Shown in pieces: positions 8,979 to 17,340 of a stretch of 64,000 bases of DNA. The translations under genes were made by a program, and so were the position numbers. How positions within the stretch are numbered: the first letter of the stretch is position 1; each line of letters opens with the position of its first letter. The stretch covers positions 186,001-250,000 of the forward strand of contig NZ_QXCP01000005.1 of assembly GCF_003711805.1 (NCBI RefSeq). The letters are read 5' to 3'. The notes beneath the pieces are model-generated. The model saw nothing but the letters and a program-made list of their open reading frames with translations, did no database searches and had not been told where the DNA came from. Origin of the DNA: Brachybacterium sp. EE-P12 (lineage in GTDB: Bacteria; Actinomycetota; Actinomycetes; Actinomycetales; Dermabacteraceae).

Positions 8979-9998
8979 ATGAGCGCCGGGGAGGCCCCGC
9001 GCCCGGAAGGGGACGGACCGTCCTCCCGCCCGGGGGATCACCTCCGCCCGGGCGACGTGCGGATCCTCGAGCAGTATCTCGGCCACCTCCGGGTGGAGAG
9101 AGGCCTGGCGGAGAACACGCTCGCCGCCTACCGACGTGATCTGCGCCGCTATCTCGCCGATCTCTCGCGCCGCGACGCGGATCCCGCCGCCGTGGACCCG
9201 CAGGAGGTGGGGGAGTGGCTGCAGGCCCTGCGCACCGGGGCCGACGGCGGCGCCCCGCTGTCGGCGTCCTCGGCCGCCCGTGCCCTCGCCGCGGTCCGCG
9301 GGCTGCACTCCTTCCTCGACGCCGAACGGGTCTCCGCCACGGGCGACCCCTCCCGGCTCGTGCCGAGCCCGGCGCTGCCGCGCCGCCTCCCGCACCCGCT
9401 CACCATCGACCAGGTCGAGGCGCTGCTCGAGGCCGCGGGACGGCCCGGCACCGGACGGGACGCGACCGAGCGGGCGCTGCGCGACCGGGCTCTGCTCGAG
9501 CTGCTCTACGGTCTCGGGGCGCGGATCTCCGAGGCGACGGGGCTCGATCTCGACGACGTCGATCTCCGGGAGCGCTCCGCGGTGCTGCGCGGCAAGGGGG
9601 ACAAGCACCGGATCGTGCCCGTGGGGCGCTACGCCCTCGAGGCCCTCGGGGCATATCTCACGCGCGGGCGTCCCGCGCTGGCCTCGCGAGGGCGGGGCAC
9701 GGCCGCGATCTTCCTGGGCGCGCGCGGCACCCGCCTGACCCGCCAGGCCGCCTGGCAGGTGGTCCAGCGCTGCGCGCGCGAGGCCGATCTGTCCGATCTC
9801 GCGGAGCCGATCAGCCCGCACACGCTGCGGCACTCCTACGCGACCCATCTGCTGCACGGCGGGGCGGACGTGCGCAGCGTCCAGGAGCTGCTGGGCCACG
9901 CCTCGGTCACCACCACCCAGCTGTACACCCAGGTGACGGTCGACTCGCTGCGGGAGACGCATGCGGGCGCCCACCCCCGCGCCCGGCGGGGGGCTTAG
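8979..9998 (+). CDS. xerD: Tyrosine recombinase XerD-like
   Basis: Site-specific recombinase expected to resolve chromosome dimers at dif. The 339-residue protein has the SAM-like core-binding domain (about 25-115) and the catalytic domain with the full set R182, K206, H281, R284, H307 and nucleophile Y316 ([13 protein letters not shown]). A 20-residue proline-rich N-terminal extension is present. It starts 4 bases after the ctaB stop and is followed by parA, the conserved actinobacterial xerD-parA neighbourhood. A candidate target, dif, lies in this same window at 44923-44950. Whether the cell also has a separate xerC cannot be seen here. Confidence 0.93.
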   Translation: MSAGEAPRPEGDGPSSRPGDHLRPGDVRILEQYLGHLRVERGLAENTLAAYRRDLRRYLADLSRRDADPAAVDPQEVGEWLQALRTGADGGAPLSASSAARALAAVRGLHSFLDAERVSATGDPSRLVPSPALPRRLPHPLTIDQVEALLEAAGRPGTGRDATERALRDRALLELLYGLGARISEATGLDLDDVDLRERSAVLRGKGDKHRIVPVGRYALEALGAYLTRGRPALASRGRGTAAIFLGARGTRLTRQAAWQVVQRCAREADLSDLAEPISPHTLRHSYATHLLHGGADVRSVQELLGHASVTTTQLYTQVTVDSLRETHAGAHPRARRGA

Positions 9999-10171
9999 AC
10001 TTGAGCGGCACCACGCCCCCGCACGGCCCCGGCCGCCGGGGGCTCGCCACGGGTGAGGCGGGGACGGGCGCGCAGCCGTCCCTCCCCGGGCTGGGACCGG
10101 AGCACCTCCGCGGCCCGCTCGCCCCGCCCCGTGCCCGCACCAGACCACGACGCCGACGACAGGACAACGAC

Positions 10172-11044
10172 GTGAGCCCGACCTCCCCTCAGCAGCTGGA
10201 CATCGATCTCGGCCCCACCGGCCGGCCGATGCCGGAGCTCCCGGAGCCGGCCCCGCTCGACTCCCACGGTCCGGCCCGGATCATCTCGATGGTCAACCAG
10301 AAGGGCGGGGTCGGGAAGACCACGAGCGTGATCAACCTCGGTGCGGCCCTGGCCGAGCTGGGCCGGAAGGTGCTGCTGGTCGACCTCGACCCGCAGGGAG
10401 CCCTCAGCGCCGGCACGGGCGTGAACCCGTACGATCTCGACATCACCGTCTACAACCTCCTCATGGAGCGCGGCCACGACGTGCGCACCGTGATCCAGGA
10501 GACGGAGACCGACAACCTCGACGTGCTCCCGGCGAACATCGACCTCTCGGCCGCCGAGGTCACGCTGGTCAACGAGGTCGCCCGCGAGATGGCGCTGGCG
10601 CGCGTGCTGCGCCCCGTGGCCGACGACTACGACGTGATCATCATCGACTGCCAGCCCTCGCTGGGCCTGCTCACCGTCAACGCCCTGGCCGCCAGCCACG
10701 GCGTCATCATCCCGCTGGAGGCCGAGTACTTCGCGCTGCGCGGAGTGGCGCTGCTGGTGGAGACGATCGAGAAGGTCCAGGACCGCATCAACCCGCGCCT
10801 CGAGCTCGACGGCATCCTGATCACGATGTTCGATCCGCGCACGCTGCACGCCCGCGAGGTGTGCCAGCGCGTGGTCGAGGCCTTCCCCGACCGGGTCTTC
10901 CACACCACGATCAACCGCACGGTGAAGTTCCCCGACGCCTCGGTCGCCGCCGAGCCGATCATCTCCTTCGCCTCGGCCAACAAGGGCGCCGCCGCCTACC
11001 GGCAGCTCGCACGCGAGCTCATCTCGCGCGGCGCCGCGGCCTGA
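10172..11044 (+). CDS. parA: ParA/Soj-family ATPase
   Basis: Walker-type ATPase of the chromosome-partitioning family. The deviant Walker A KGGVGKTT is at 44-51 of 290 residues, with LLVDLDPQG and IIIDCQPSLG following. The GTG at 10172 has AGGACA upstream; longer reading in this frame overlaps xerD and is spurious. In many actinobacteria this locus is followed by scpA and scpB; here the stop overlaps the rluB start by one base, so the kleisin genes are missing at this position. No parB lies nearby, so this is the orphan ParA of the xerD locus rather than the origin-proximal parAB pair. Confidence 0.92.
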   Translation: MSPTSPQQLDIDLGPTGRPMPELPEPAPLDSHGPARIISMVNQKGGVGKTTSVINLGAALAELGRKVLLVDLDPQGALSAGTGVNPYDLDITVYNLLMERGHDVRTVIQETETDNLDVLPANIDLSAAEVTLVNEVAREMALARVLRPVADDYDVIIIDCQPSLGLLTVNALAASHGVIIPLEAEYFALRGVALLVETIEKVQDRINPRLELDGILITMFDPRTLHAREVCQRVVEAFPDRVFHTTINRTVKFPDASVAAEPIISFASANKGAAAYRQLARELISRGAAA

Positions 11045-11934
11045 TGGCCGCCGAGCGTCCCCGGCGGGGGAGCGGCGGGGGGAGCCGTCCCGCCCGCCGC
11101 CGCAGCGCCTTCACCCCGCCCAAGCAGGTGCGCCTGCGCGACGCGGACGGGACCCGACGCCCGGGCCCGTCGACCGACGGGGAGGGCGAGGCGATCCACC
11201 GCGAGGGCGGCGAGCGGCTGCAGAAGGTCCTCGCCCGCGCCGGCTGCGGTTCCCGTCGTGCCTGCGAGGCGCTGATCGCCTCCGGGCGCGTCCGTGTCGA
11301 CGGGGCCGTCGTGCACGAGCAGGGGGTGCGCATCGACCCCGCCGTCCAGGTGGTCCACGTCGACGGGCGCCGCCTCCAGCTCGACGAGTCGAAGCTCACC
11401 CTCGTGCTGAACAAGCCGCGCCGGGTCGTCTCCGCGATGAGCGACCCCGAGGGACGGCGCGACCTGACCGAGTTCACCGCCGCCCACCCGCAGCGGCTGT
11501 ACCACGTGGGCCGCCTCGACTACGAGACGGAGGGCCTGCTGCTGCTGACCAACGACGGCGAGCTCGCCCATCGCCTGACCCATCCGAGCTTCGAGGTCGA
11601 CAAGACCTACGTGTGCCGCTTCGACGCCCCCGGCGGCCCGCCCCGCGGCCTGGTCAAGGCTCTGCGCGAGGGCGTCGAGCTCGAGGACGGGCCGGCCCGC
11701 GCGGATCGCGCCAGGGTCCTCGCCCAGGACGGCCGGGAGGCCGTGGTCGAGGTGACCCTGCACGAGGGGCGCAACCGCATCGTGCGGCGGATGTTCGCCT
11801 CCCAGGGCTTCGAGCTGACGGCCCTGGTGCGCACGCGCATCGGATCGGTGCTCCTGGGGGACCTGGCGCCCGGCGCGACGCGCGAGCTGACGGACCGGGA
11901 GCTCGGCACGCTGATGGCGGAGGTCGGGCTGTGA
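11044..11934 (+). CDS. rluB: 23S rRNA/16S rRNA pseudouridine synthase, RluB/RsuA family
   Basis: Converts a specific uridine of rRNA to pseudouridine. The 296-residue protein has a basic N-terminal tail (1-55), an S4 RNA-binding domain (about 57-115, RLQKVLARAGCGSRRACE) and the catalytic domain with GRLDYETEG at 156-164, where D159 is the catalytic aspartate. The ATG shares one base with the parA stop. The tyrA GTG overlaps its own stop, so rluB sits inside a tightly coupled operon. Confidence 0.94.
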   Translation: MAAERPRRGSGGGSRPARRRSAFTPPKQVRLRDADGTRRPGPSTDGEGEAIHREGGERLQKVLARAGCGSRRACEALIASGRVRVDGAVVHEQGVRIDPAVQVVHVDGRRLQLDESKLTLVLNKPRRVVSAMSDPEGRRDLTEFTAAHPQRLYHVGRLDYETEGLLLLTNDGELAHRLTHPSFEVDKTYVCRFDAPGGPPRGLVKALREGVELEDGPARADRARVLAQDGREAVVEVTLHEGRNRIVRRMFASQGFELTALVRTRIGSVLLGDLAPGATRELTDRELGTLMAEVGL

Positions 11935-13040
11935 GGACCCTCGTCCCCTCACCCGTGCGGATCATCGGCACGGGGCTGATCGGCGGGTCCCTCGGCATGG
12001 CCCTGCGCCGCGCAGGCGTGGACGTGCAGGTCGAGGACGTCTCCCCGGGCACCGCCGCGCTCGCGGTGGAGCTCGGCGTGGGCGCGCTGCCGACGGCCGC
12101 GGACCGCCGCCCCGAGCTCGTGCTCGTCGCCGCTCCGCCCGACGTCGCCGCGAGCCTCGTGGACGATGCGCTGCGCCGCTGGCCGGACGCTCTCGTCGCC
12201 GACGTCGCGAGCGTGAAGTCCACGGTGCTCGAGGGGCTGCGGCGACTGGCCCGCCCGGAGGACCTGCCCCGCTACATCGGCGCGCACCCCATGGCCGGGC
12301 GCGAGGTCTCCGGCGTGATCGCCGCCCGCGCCGACCTCTTCCAGGGCCGCCCCTTCGTGGTCGTGCCCCATGAGGACACGCTCGCGGACGCGATCAGCGT
12401 GCTCAAGGGTCTCGCCGCCGAGATCGGCTCGGTGCCGATCCTGCTGGACGCGGCCGCGCACGACACCGCCGTCGCCCACGTCTCCCACGTCCCGCAGGTG
12501 ATGGCGAGCCTGCTGGCGACCACGCTCCTGGAGCCCACCGAGCAGGCCTTGGGCCTGGCCGGACAGGGACTGCGCGACACCACCCGCATCGCCGACTCCG
12601 ACCCGCGGCTGTGGGTGGAGATCCTCGGCGCGAACGCGGCGGCCGTCGGCGAGGTGCTGACCGCCGTCTCGTCCCGGCTCGAGGAGGTGCGCGGCGCGCT
12701 CGCGACGCTCGAGGGGGACCCCGATCCCGGCACCGGCTCCCGCCGAGCCCTCGCCGACCTCGTCGCCGAGGGGAACCGGGGAGTGCGCCGCATCCCCGGC
12801 AAGCACGGCGGCGCGACGGACGCCTTCACGACCCTCGTCGTGCTCGTCCCGGACCGACCCGGGGAGCTCGCCCGCCTGCTCACCGAGATCGGGCAGATCG
12901 GCGTGAACCTCGAGGACCTCCGCCTCGAGCACGAGCTGGGCCGTGAGGTGGGCCTCGCCCACGTCGCGATCGACGCGACCCGTGAGGACCTGCTCACGCG
13001 GGAGCTCACCGCGCGCGGGTGGAGGGTCGCGGGGGCCTGA
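11931..13040 (+). CDS. tyrA: Prephenate dehydrogenase
   Basis: Oxidative decarboxylation of prephenate to 4-hydroxyphenylpyruvate in tyrosine synthesis. The 369-residue protein has an N-terminal NAD-binding [10 protein letters not shown] (13-22), the prephenate-site segment [13 protein letters not shown], and a C-terminal ACT-like domain (about the last 75 residues, beginning near [16 protein letters not shown]) that normally senses tyrosine. The GTG overlaps the rluB stop (GTGA). It is followed after 20 bases by cmk-der, as in many actinobacteria. Confidence 0.94.
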   Translation: MRTLVPSPVRIIGTGLIGGSLGMALRRAGVDVQVEDVSPGTAALAVELGVGALPTAADRRPELVLVAAPPDVAASLVDDALRRWPDALVADVASVKSTVLEGLRRLARPEDLPRYIGAHPMAGREVSGVIAARADLFQGRPFVVVPHEDTLADAISVLKGLAAEIGSVPILLDAAAHDTAVAHVSHVPQVMASLLATTLLEPTEQALGLAGQGLRDTTRIADSDPRLWVEILGANAAAVGEVLTAVSSRLEEVRGALATLEGDPDPGTGSRRALADLVAEGNRGVRRIPGKHGGATDAFTTLVVLVPDRPGELARLLTEIGQIGVNLEDLRLEHELGREVGLAHVAIDATREDLLTRELTARGWRVAGA

Positions 13041-13048
13041 ACGCCCCG

Positions 13049-13054
13049 TATCCT
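13049..13054 (+). promoter_or_regulatory. Leaderless-type -10 for cmk-der
   Basis: TATCCT ends exactly 6 bases before the ATG of cmk-der, and no ribosome binding site is visible. In actinobacteria TANNNT 6-7 bases from a start codon marks leaderless transcription, so cmk-der may have a promoter inside the tyrA-cmk gap. Confidence 0.55.
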
Positions 13055-13060
13055 TGCGGG

Positions 13061-15319
13061 ATGCACACCAGCGCGCCGCACGACCCCGCCGAGGGCATCA
13101 CGATCGCTATCGACGGTCCGGCCGGCTCCGGGAAGTCGACCGTCTCCCGCCTCGTCGCCGAGGCGCTGGACGGCGGCTTCCTCGACACCGGCGCGATGTA
13201 CCGGGCGATCGCCTGGTCCTGCCTCGAGCACGACGTGGACCTCGCCGACCGCGAGGCCGTCGCCCGTGTCGCCGAGGAGATCGACCTCGAGCTCGGCACC
13301 GACCCGGCCGGTGCGACCGTCGTCGTCGCCGGCACCGACATCACCGCCGCGATCCGTGAGCAGCGGATCTCCCAGCACGTCTCCGCCGTCGCGACGAACA
13401 CGCTGGTGCGCCCGATCCTCCAACGCCGCCAGCGCGAGGTGCTCTTCACCACCGCGGCCGAGCGCGGCTTCTGCGTCGCCGAGGGACGGGACACGACCAC
13501 CGTCGTCGCCCCCGACGCACGGGTGCGGGTGCTGCTGACCGCCTCCGACGAGGAGCGGATGCGTCGCCGCGCGGCGGAGCTCGGCCTCGAGGACACCGAG
13601 GAGAACCGGGCGCGGATGGCTGACCAGGTGCTGCGCCGCGACCGCGACGACTCCGCCGTCTCCGAGTTCCTCACCGCGGCCGACGGCGTCGAGCCGATCG
13701 ACACCACGGGCCTCGGGATCGAGGACGTCGTCGAGAAGGTGCTCATGCTCGTCGCCGCCGCGGAGGCCGCCGACGAGGAGGCGGAGCACGGCGCGGCCGA
13801 GCCCGCCGCGCCCGCGGTCGTGGAGGCCGCAGCGACCGAGGCCCTCCCGGATCCCGCGCGGTCCGCGGTCTCCGGGGACGAGGGCCCGAGCGACGAGGAC
13901 GTCGAGGCCGCGCTGCGCGCAGGGCTGTCCGAGTACGAGCTGGACGAGGAGGACCTCGCCCTGCTCGGCGGGGCCGAGGGGGAGGAGCTGCTGCCCGAGG
14001 CGCGGCGCAACCTGCCCGTCGTCGCCGTCGTGGGTCGCCCCAACGTCGGCAAGTCCACCCTCGTCAACCGCATCCTCGGCCGGCGCGAGGCCGTCGTCGA
14101 GGACCGCCCGGGCGTGACCCGCGACCGCGTCTTCTACGAGGCCGAGTGGTCCGGGAAGGACTTCTGGCTCGTGGACACCGGCGGCTGGGAGGACAAGGTC
14201 CAGGGCATCGCCTATCGCGTCGCCGAGCAGGCCGAGGTCGCCGTCTCCCTCGCCGACGTGGTCATGTTCATCGTCGACGCGAACGTCGGCATCACCACCA
14301 CCGACGAGCAGCTGCTGAAGGTGCTGCGCAAGGCGAAGGTGCCGCTCGTCCTGGTCGCGAACAAGGTCGACGACCAGCGCGGGGAGATCGAGGCCGCCGC
14401 CCTGTGGAACCTCGGCCTCGGCGAGCCGTATCCCGTCTCGGCCCTGCACGGACGCGGCTCCGGCGACCTGCTGGACGCGGTGATCGCCGCGATGCCGGAG
14501 GAGGGCCGCGGCGCGCCCGTGGACCACGGCCCCCGCCGCGTCGCGCTCGTCGGCCGCCCCAACGTGGGCAAGTCCTCGCTGCTGAACCGCCTCGCGAAGG
14601 AGCAGCGGGTCGTCGTCGACGACGTCGCCGGCACCACGCGCGACCCGGTGGACGAGAGGATCACCCTGGGCGGGAAGGACTGGACCTTCGTGGACACCGC
14701 GGGGATCCGGCGCCGCGTCGCCCAGTCCCAGGGCGCGGACTACTACGCCTCGCTGCGCACCCACGCCGCGCTGGACCGTGCCGAGGTCGCCGTCGTGCTG
14801 CTGGAGGCCTCCGAGCCGATCTCCACCCAGGACCTGAAGATCATCGACATGGTGCTCGAGTCCGGGCGGGCCCTCGTGCTGGCCTTCAACAAGTGGGACC
14901 TGCTGGACGAGGAGCGGCACAAGGCGCTCGAGCGGGAGATCGAGCGGGACCTCGCCCACGTCGCCTGGGCCCCGCGCGTGAACATCTCCGCCGCGACGGG
15001 CCGCCACGCCGAGAAGCTCGTGCCCGCGCTCGAGCAGGCGTTGCGCTCCTGGGACCGACGTATCCCCACCGGTCGCCTGAACGCCTTCCTCGGCCAGCTC
15101 GTCGCCGCGCACCCGCATCCGCTGCGCGGCGGGAAGCAGTCCCGCATCCTGTTCGCGACGCAGGCGCGCACCCGCCCGCCGCGCTTCGTGATCTTCGCCA
15201 GCGGATTCCTCGAACACGGCTACCGGCGCTTCATCGAGCGCCGCCTGCGCGAGGACTTCGAGTTCATTGGCTCGCCGATCGTGATCGGCGTGAGGATCCG
15301 CGAGAAGCGTCGGCGCTGA
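13061..15319 (+). CDS. cmk-der: Fused cytidylate kinase and GTPase Der
   Basis: Bifunctional 752-residue protein. Residues about 11-232 are cytidylate kinase (P-loop GPAGSGKST at 19-27, DTGAMYRA at 42-49, EGRDTTTVV at 141-149), which phosphorylates CMP/dCMP. An acidic, alanine-rich linker covers about 233-315. Residues 318-752 are Der, a 50S-subunit assembly GTPase with two G domains (GRPNVGKST at 325-333, DTGG at 372-375, NKVD at 434-437; GRPNVGKSS at 498-506) and a C-terminal KH-like domain. The fusion is known from several Micrococcales. The start at 13061 rather than 13019 is favoured because the latter lies inside tyrA. Confidence 0.96.
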   Translation: MHTSAPHDPAEGITIAIDGPAGSGKSTVSRLVAEALDGGFLDTGAMYRAIAWSCLEHDVDLADREAVARVAEEIDLELGTDPAGATVVVAGTDITAAIREQRISQHVSAVATNTLVRPILQRRQREVLFTTAAERGFCVAEGRDTTTVVAPDARVRVLLTASDEERMRRRAAELGLEDTEENRARMADQVLRRDRDDSAVSEFLTAADGVEPIDTTGLGIEDVVEKVLMLVAAAEAADEEAEHGAAEPAAPAVVEAAATEALPDPARSAVSGDEGPSDEDVEAALRAGLSEYELDEEDLALLGGAEGEELLPEARRNLPVVAVVGRPNVGKSTLVNRILGRREAVVEDRPGVTRDRVFYEAEWSGKDFWLVDTGGWEDKVQGIAYRVAEQAEVAVSLADVVMFIVDANVGITTTDEQLLKVLRKAKVPLVLVANKVDDQRGEIEAAALWNLGLGEPYPVSALHGRGSGDLLDAVIAAMPEEGRGAPVDHGPRRVALVGRPNVGKSSLLNRLAKEQRVVVDDVAGTTRDPVDERITLGGKDWTFVDTAGIRRRVAQSQGADYYASLRTHAALDRAEVAVVLLEASEPISTQDLKIIDMVLESGRALVLAFNKWDLLDEERHKALEREIERDLAHVAWAPRVNISAATGRHAEKLVPALEQALRSWDRRIPTGRLNAFLGQLVAAHPHPLRGGKQSRILFATQARTRPPRFVIFASGFLEHGYRRFIERRLREDFEFIGSPIVIGVRIREKRRR

Positions 15320-15394
15320 CAGGAGCCGTGCGAGCGCGCGAGAGCGGGGCGCCGGGTGCGTTCCGCCGGGATGCGGGCGACCGGAGCGAGCACG

Positions 15395-15400
15395 TATCGT
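15395..15400 (+). promoter_or_regulatory. Leaderless-type -10 for the TM2 gene
   Basis: TATCGT ends 7 bases before the ATG at 15408, with no ribosome binding site between. It fits the leaderless pattern seen at several genes in this window. Confidence 0.5.
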
Positions 15401-15407
15401 GGCAGCC

Positions 15408-16064
15408 ATGAGCAACCCCTCCGACGACAGCTCCTGGACGCCGCAGGACCACGACCCGTACGCCGCGCAGGACCCCTACGGCCAGTCTCCGCCGCCGGCG
15501 CAGGATCCGTCCGGTCAGGTCTCGCCGTACGACCAGTCCTCGCCGTACGGTGCCGCCTCCTCCGCGGAGCCCGACGACCAGGGAGGGTGGGCCCCCGCCC
15601 AGGGGACCGGCGCGTCCGACCCCTACGGCCGGTCCTCGCCCTACGGCGCACCGGCCGACGGGCAGGCCGATGACGGCCAGGCATCCCCGTACGGCCAGGC
15701 ATCCCCCTACGGCCAGGCGTCCCCCTACGGGCAGGCATCCCCCTACGGCGCCCCCGCTGGCGGCCAGTCCCCCTACGGCGGCCAGATCCCGCCGGGCGGC
15801 CAGGCGCCGTACGGCGCACCGGCAGGGCCGGCCGGCGGCCAGGCGCAGAGCCGCGTGCTCGTGGGCGTCCTCGGGATCTTCCTCGGCGGCTTCGGCGTGC
15901 ATCGCTTCCTCATGGGATACACCGCCATCGGCGTCATCCAGATCGTCGTGACCTTGGTGACCTGCGGCTTCGGTGCGATCTGGGGGTTCATCGAGGGAAT
16001 CATGGTGCTCGCCAAGGCGCAGGCCTTCGAGCGCGACGCCCACGGCCGCCCGCTGCAGGACTGA
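15408..16064 (+). CDS. TM2-domain protein with proline/tyrosine/glycine-rich tail
   Basis: A 218-residue membrane protein of unknown role. Residues 1 to about 145 are a low-complexity cytoplasmic-type region rich in P, Y, G, Q and S, including four in-line QASPYG hexapeptides. The C-terminal 70 residues form a TM2 domain: two hydrophobic helices (VGVLGIFLGGFGVHRFLMG and IQIVVTLVTCGFGAIWGFIEG) joined by a short turn. TM2 proteins are widespread in actinobacteria without an assigned function. The tail resembles the PYG-rich regions of DivIVA- or DnaJ-associated proteins, but this is only compositional. Confidence 0.85.
   Translation: MSNPSDDSSWTPQDHDPYAAQDPYGQSPPPAQDPSGQVSPYDQSSPYGAASSAEPDDQGGWAPAQGTGASDPYGRSSPYGAPADGQADDGQASPYGQASPYGQASPYGQASPYGAPAGGQSPYGGQIPPGGQAPYGAPAGPAGGQAQSRVLVGVLGIFLGGFGVHRFLMGYTAIGVIQIVVTLVTCGFGAIWGFIEGIMVLAKAQAFERDAHGRPLQD
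15678..15760 (+). repeat. In-frame 18-bp tandem repeat in the TM2 gene
   Basis: About four copies of an 18-base unit (GGCCAGGCATCCCCCTAC and near variants) encode consecutive QASPYG hexapeptides. The near-identity at DNA level suggests recent slippage, so copy number may vary between strains. Confidence 0.8.
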
Positions 16065-16155
16065 CCATCGCGCGCGGCCGACCCTCACCGCGCCCTCCCG
16101 CGCCCGTCTGCGCGCCGCCCCCGCCCCTTTCCCGTCCCCGACCAGGAGGAGCATC

Positions 16156-16632
16156 ATCGCCACCCCCGACTTCGTCCTCTCGCTGCGCGAGCGCATCGGG
16201 AACGAGCTGCTGTGGATGCCCGGGGTGACCGCGCTCGTCCTGGACCGGGAGCGCACCCGCATGCTCGCCGTGCGCCGCAGCGACGACGGCAGCTGGACCC
16301 CGGTCACCGGCATCATCGACCCGGGGGAGGAGCCCGCGCACGCCGCCGTGCGCGAGGTCGCCGAGGAGGCGGGGATCCGCTGCACGGCCGTGCGCCTGAT
16401 CGACGTGCGCGCTCTGCCGGAGGTCACCTACGACAACGGCGACCGGGCCCAATACCTCGACCTCTGCCTGCTGTGCGAGGCCGACGGCGCACAGGAGCCC
16501 TGGCCCGCCGACGGGGAGAACACCGCCGCGCAGTGGTTCCCCGTCCACGAGCCGCCGCCGATGAACGACCGCTTCGCCGCGCAGCTCGCGCTCGCCCTCG
16601 AGGACCGGCCCGAGGCGCGGTTCCGCCGATGA
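16156..16632 (+). CDS. Nudix hydrolase with apparent ATC start
   Basis: Nucleoside-diphosphate-linked hydrolase of the Nudix superfamily, about 158 residues. The Nudix box runs from GIIDPGEE to REVAEEAGI (about 53-75). Substrate is unknown; family members clean up oxidised nucleotides or NADH. The start is odd: a perfect AGGAGG at 16144-16149 is followed by AGC ATC ATC GCC ACC, and homologues usually begin M-x-x-PDFV at just this point, so ATC at 16156 (or 16153) seems to replace ATG. The only in-frame ATG upstream (15973) lies inside the TM2 gene and adds junk; the next (16216) would cut conserved sequence. The downstream gene overlaps its stop (ATGA). Confidence 0.85.
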   Translation: MATPDFVLSLRERIGNELLWMPGVTALVLDRERTRMLAVRRSDDGSWTPVTGIIDPGEEPAHAAVREVAEEAGIRCTAVRLIDVRALPEVTYDNGDRAQYLDLCLLCEADGAQEPWPADGENTAAQWFPVHEPPPMNDRFAAQLALALEDRPEARFRR

Positions 16633-17240
16633 GCACGACGGACCCCCTCCCCGGCACCCGGGTGCGGATCCCGCTGACCGACCGGCCCGGCGACGACGCG
16701 GTCGTGCGCGTGATCGCCGCGCCTCGCCGCGACCTGGCCCGCCGCGGACAGCTCGGGGAGCCGCTGCGCCCCTTCGCCGACGCGCTCCTGGTCGACGTCC
16801 ACGCCGGGGACCGGATGCTGCTGCCCGGCGCCTGGGTCCAGCACGAGGTGCTCCAGCGCGGCGAGCCCCTCGCGCCCGTGCCCGTCGCCGCGGCCGATCT
16901 GCGTCCGCCTGCGGTGATCGCGGGAACCCCCGAGCGGGCCGCGCTGCACTGGGGCGAGACCGTGTGGCCGCTGGAGCTCGGCGGCGCGGTCGCGATCCCC
17001 GCCGCAGGCCGCGCCGACCCCCATCCGCTCTCCCGACTGCGCCGGCTGCTGCTGGTCGCCGCCGGCCGCCGCGCAGAGATCGCCCTGACCCTGTGGCAGG
17101 CCCCCGACTTCGAGATCCCCTGGCAGGACGTGCGCCTCCTGCCGCGGGCCGCCTCCTGGTTCGAGCTCGCCCAGGTCCCGGCCGGCATGCGCTACGCGGA
17201 TGCGGAGCGAGCTCAGGGAGTGGGCCGCGCCCGGGGCTGA
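16629..17240 (+). CDS. Conserved-looking hypothetical protein coupled to the Nudix gene
   Basis: I do not recognise this 203-residue protein. It starts with ATGA overlapping the Nudix stop, which argues that it is translated. It has no signal peptide or membrane helix. It is alanine/arginine/proline-rich with alternating beta-like stretches (DALLVDVHAGDRMLLPGAW, ALTLWQAPDFEIPWQDVRL), suggesting a globular cytoplasmic protein. Codon use matches the neighbours. Its tight coupling suggests a shared job with the Nudix hydrolase. Confidence 0.7.
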   Translation: MSTTDPLPGTRVRIPLTDRPGDDAVVRVIAAPRRDLARRGQLGEPLRPFADALLVDVHAGDRMLLPGAWVQHEVLQRGEPLAPVPVAAADLRPPAVIAGTPERAALHWGETVWPLELGGAVAIPAAGRADPHPLSRLRRLLLVAAGRRAEIALTLWQAPDFEIPWQDVRLLPRAASWFELAQVPAGMRYADAERAQGVGRARG

Positions 17241-17300
17241 CCCGCGGGGCGGCGACGCGCCGAGCGCGGACCGGACATGCGCGTGACCTACGCCACCGGC

Positions 17301-17306
17301 TAGGGT
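17301..17306 (+). promoter_or_regulatory. Probable -10 of the sugar ABC operon
   Basis: TAGGGT about 35 bases upstream of the GTG of the solute-binding protein, followed by a good GAGGAGG ribosome site. No certain -35 or operator is visible. Confidence 0.4.
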
Positions 17307-17340
17307 CATGGGGCCGAGAGACGTCGACGAGGAGGTCCGC

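Noticed and set aside
12272..15415. Very long open frame (about 1047 codons) antisense to tyrA and cmk-der
   Set aside because: It is the mirror of two well-supported genes in very GC-rich DNA where stop codons are rare; the product is low-complexity with no family motifs.
15678..15760. 18-bp direct repeats considered as iterons or CRISPR
   Set aside because: They are contiguous, in frame and encode QASPYG; no spacers.
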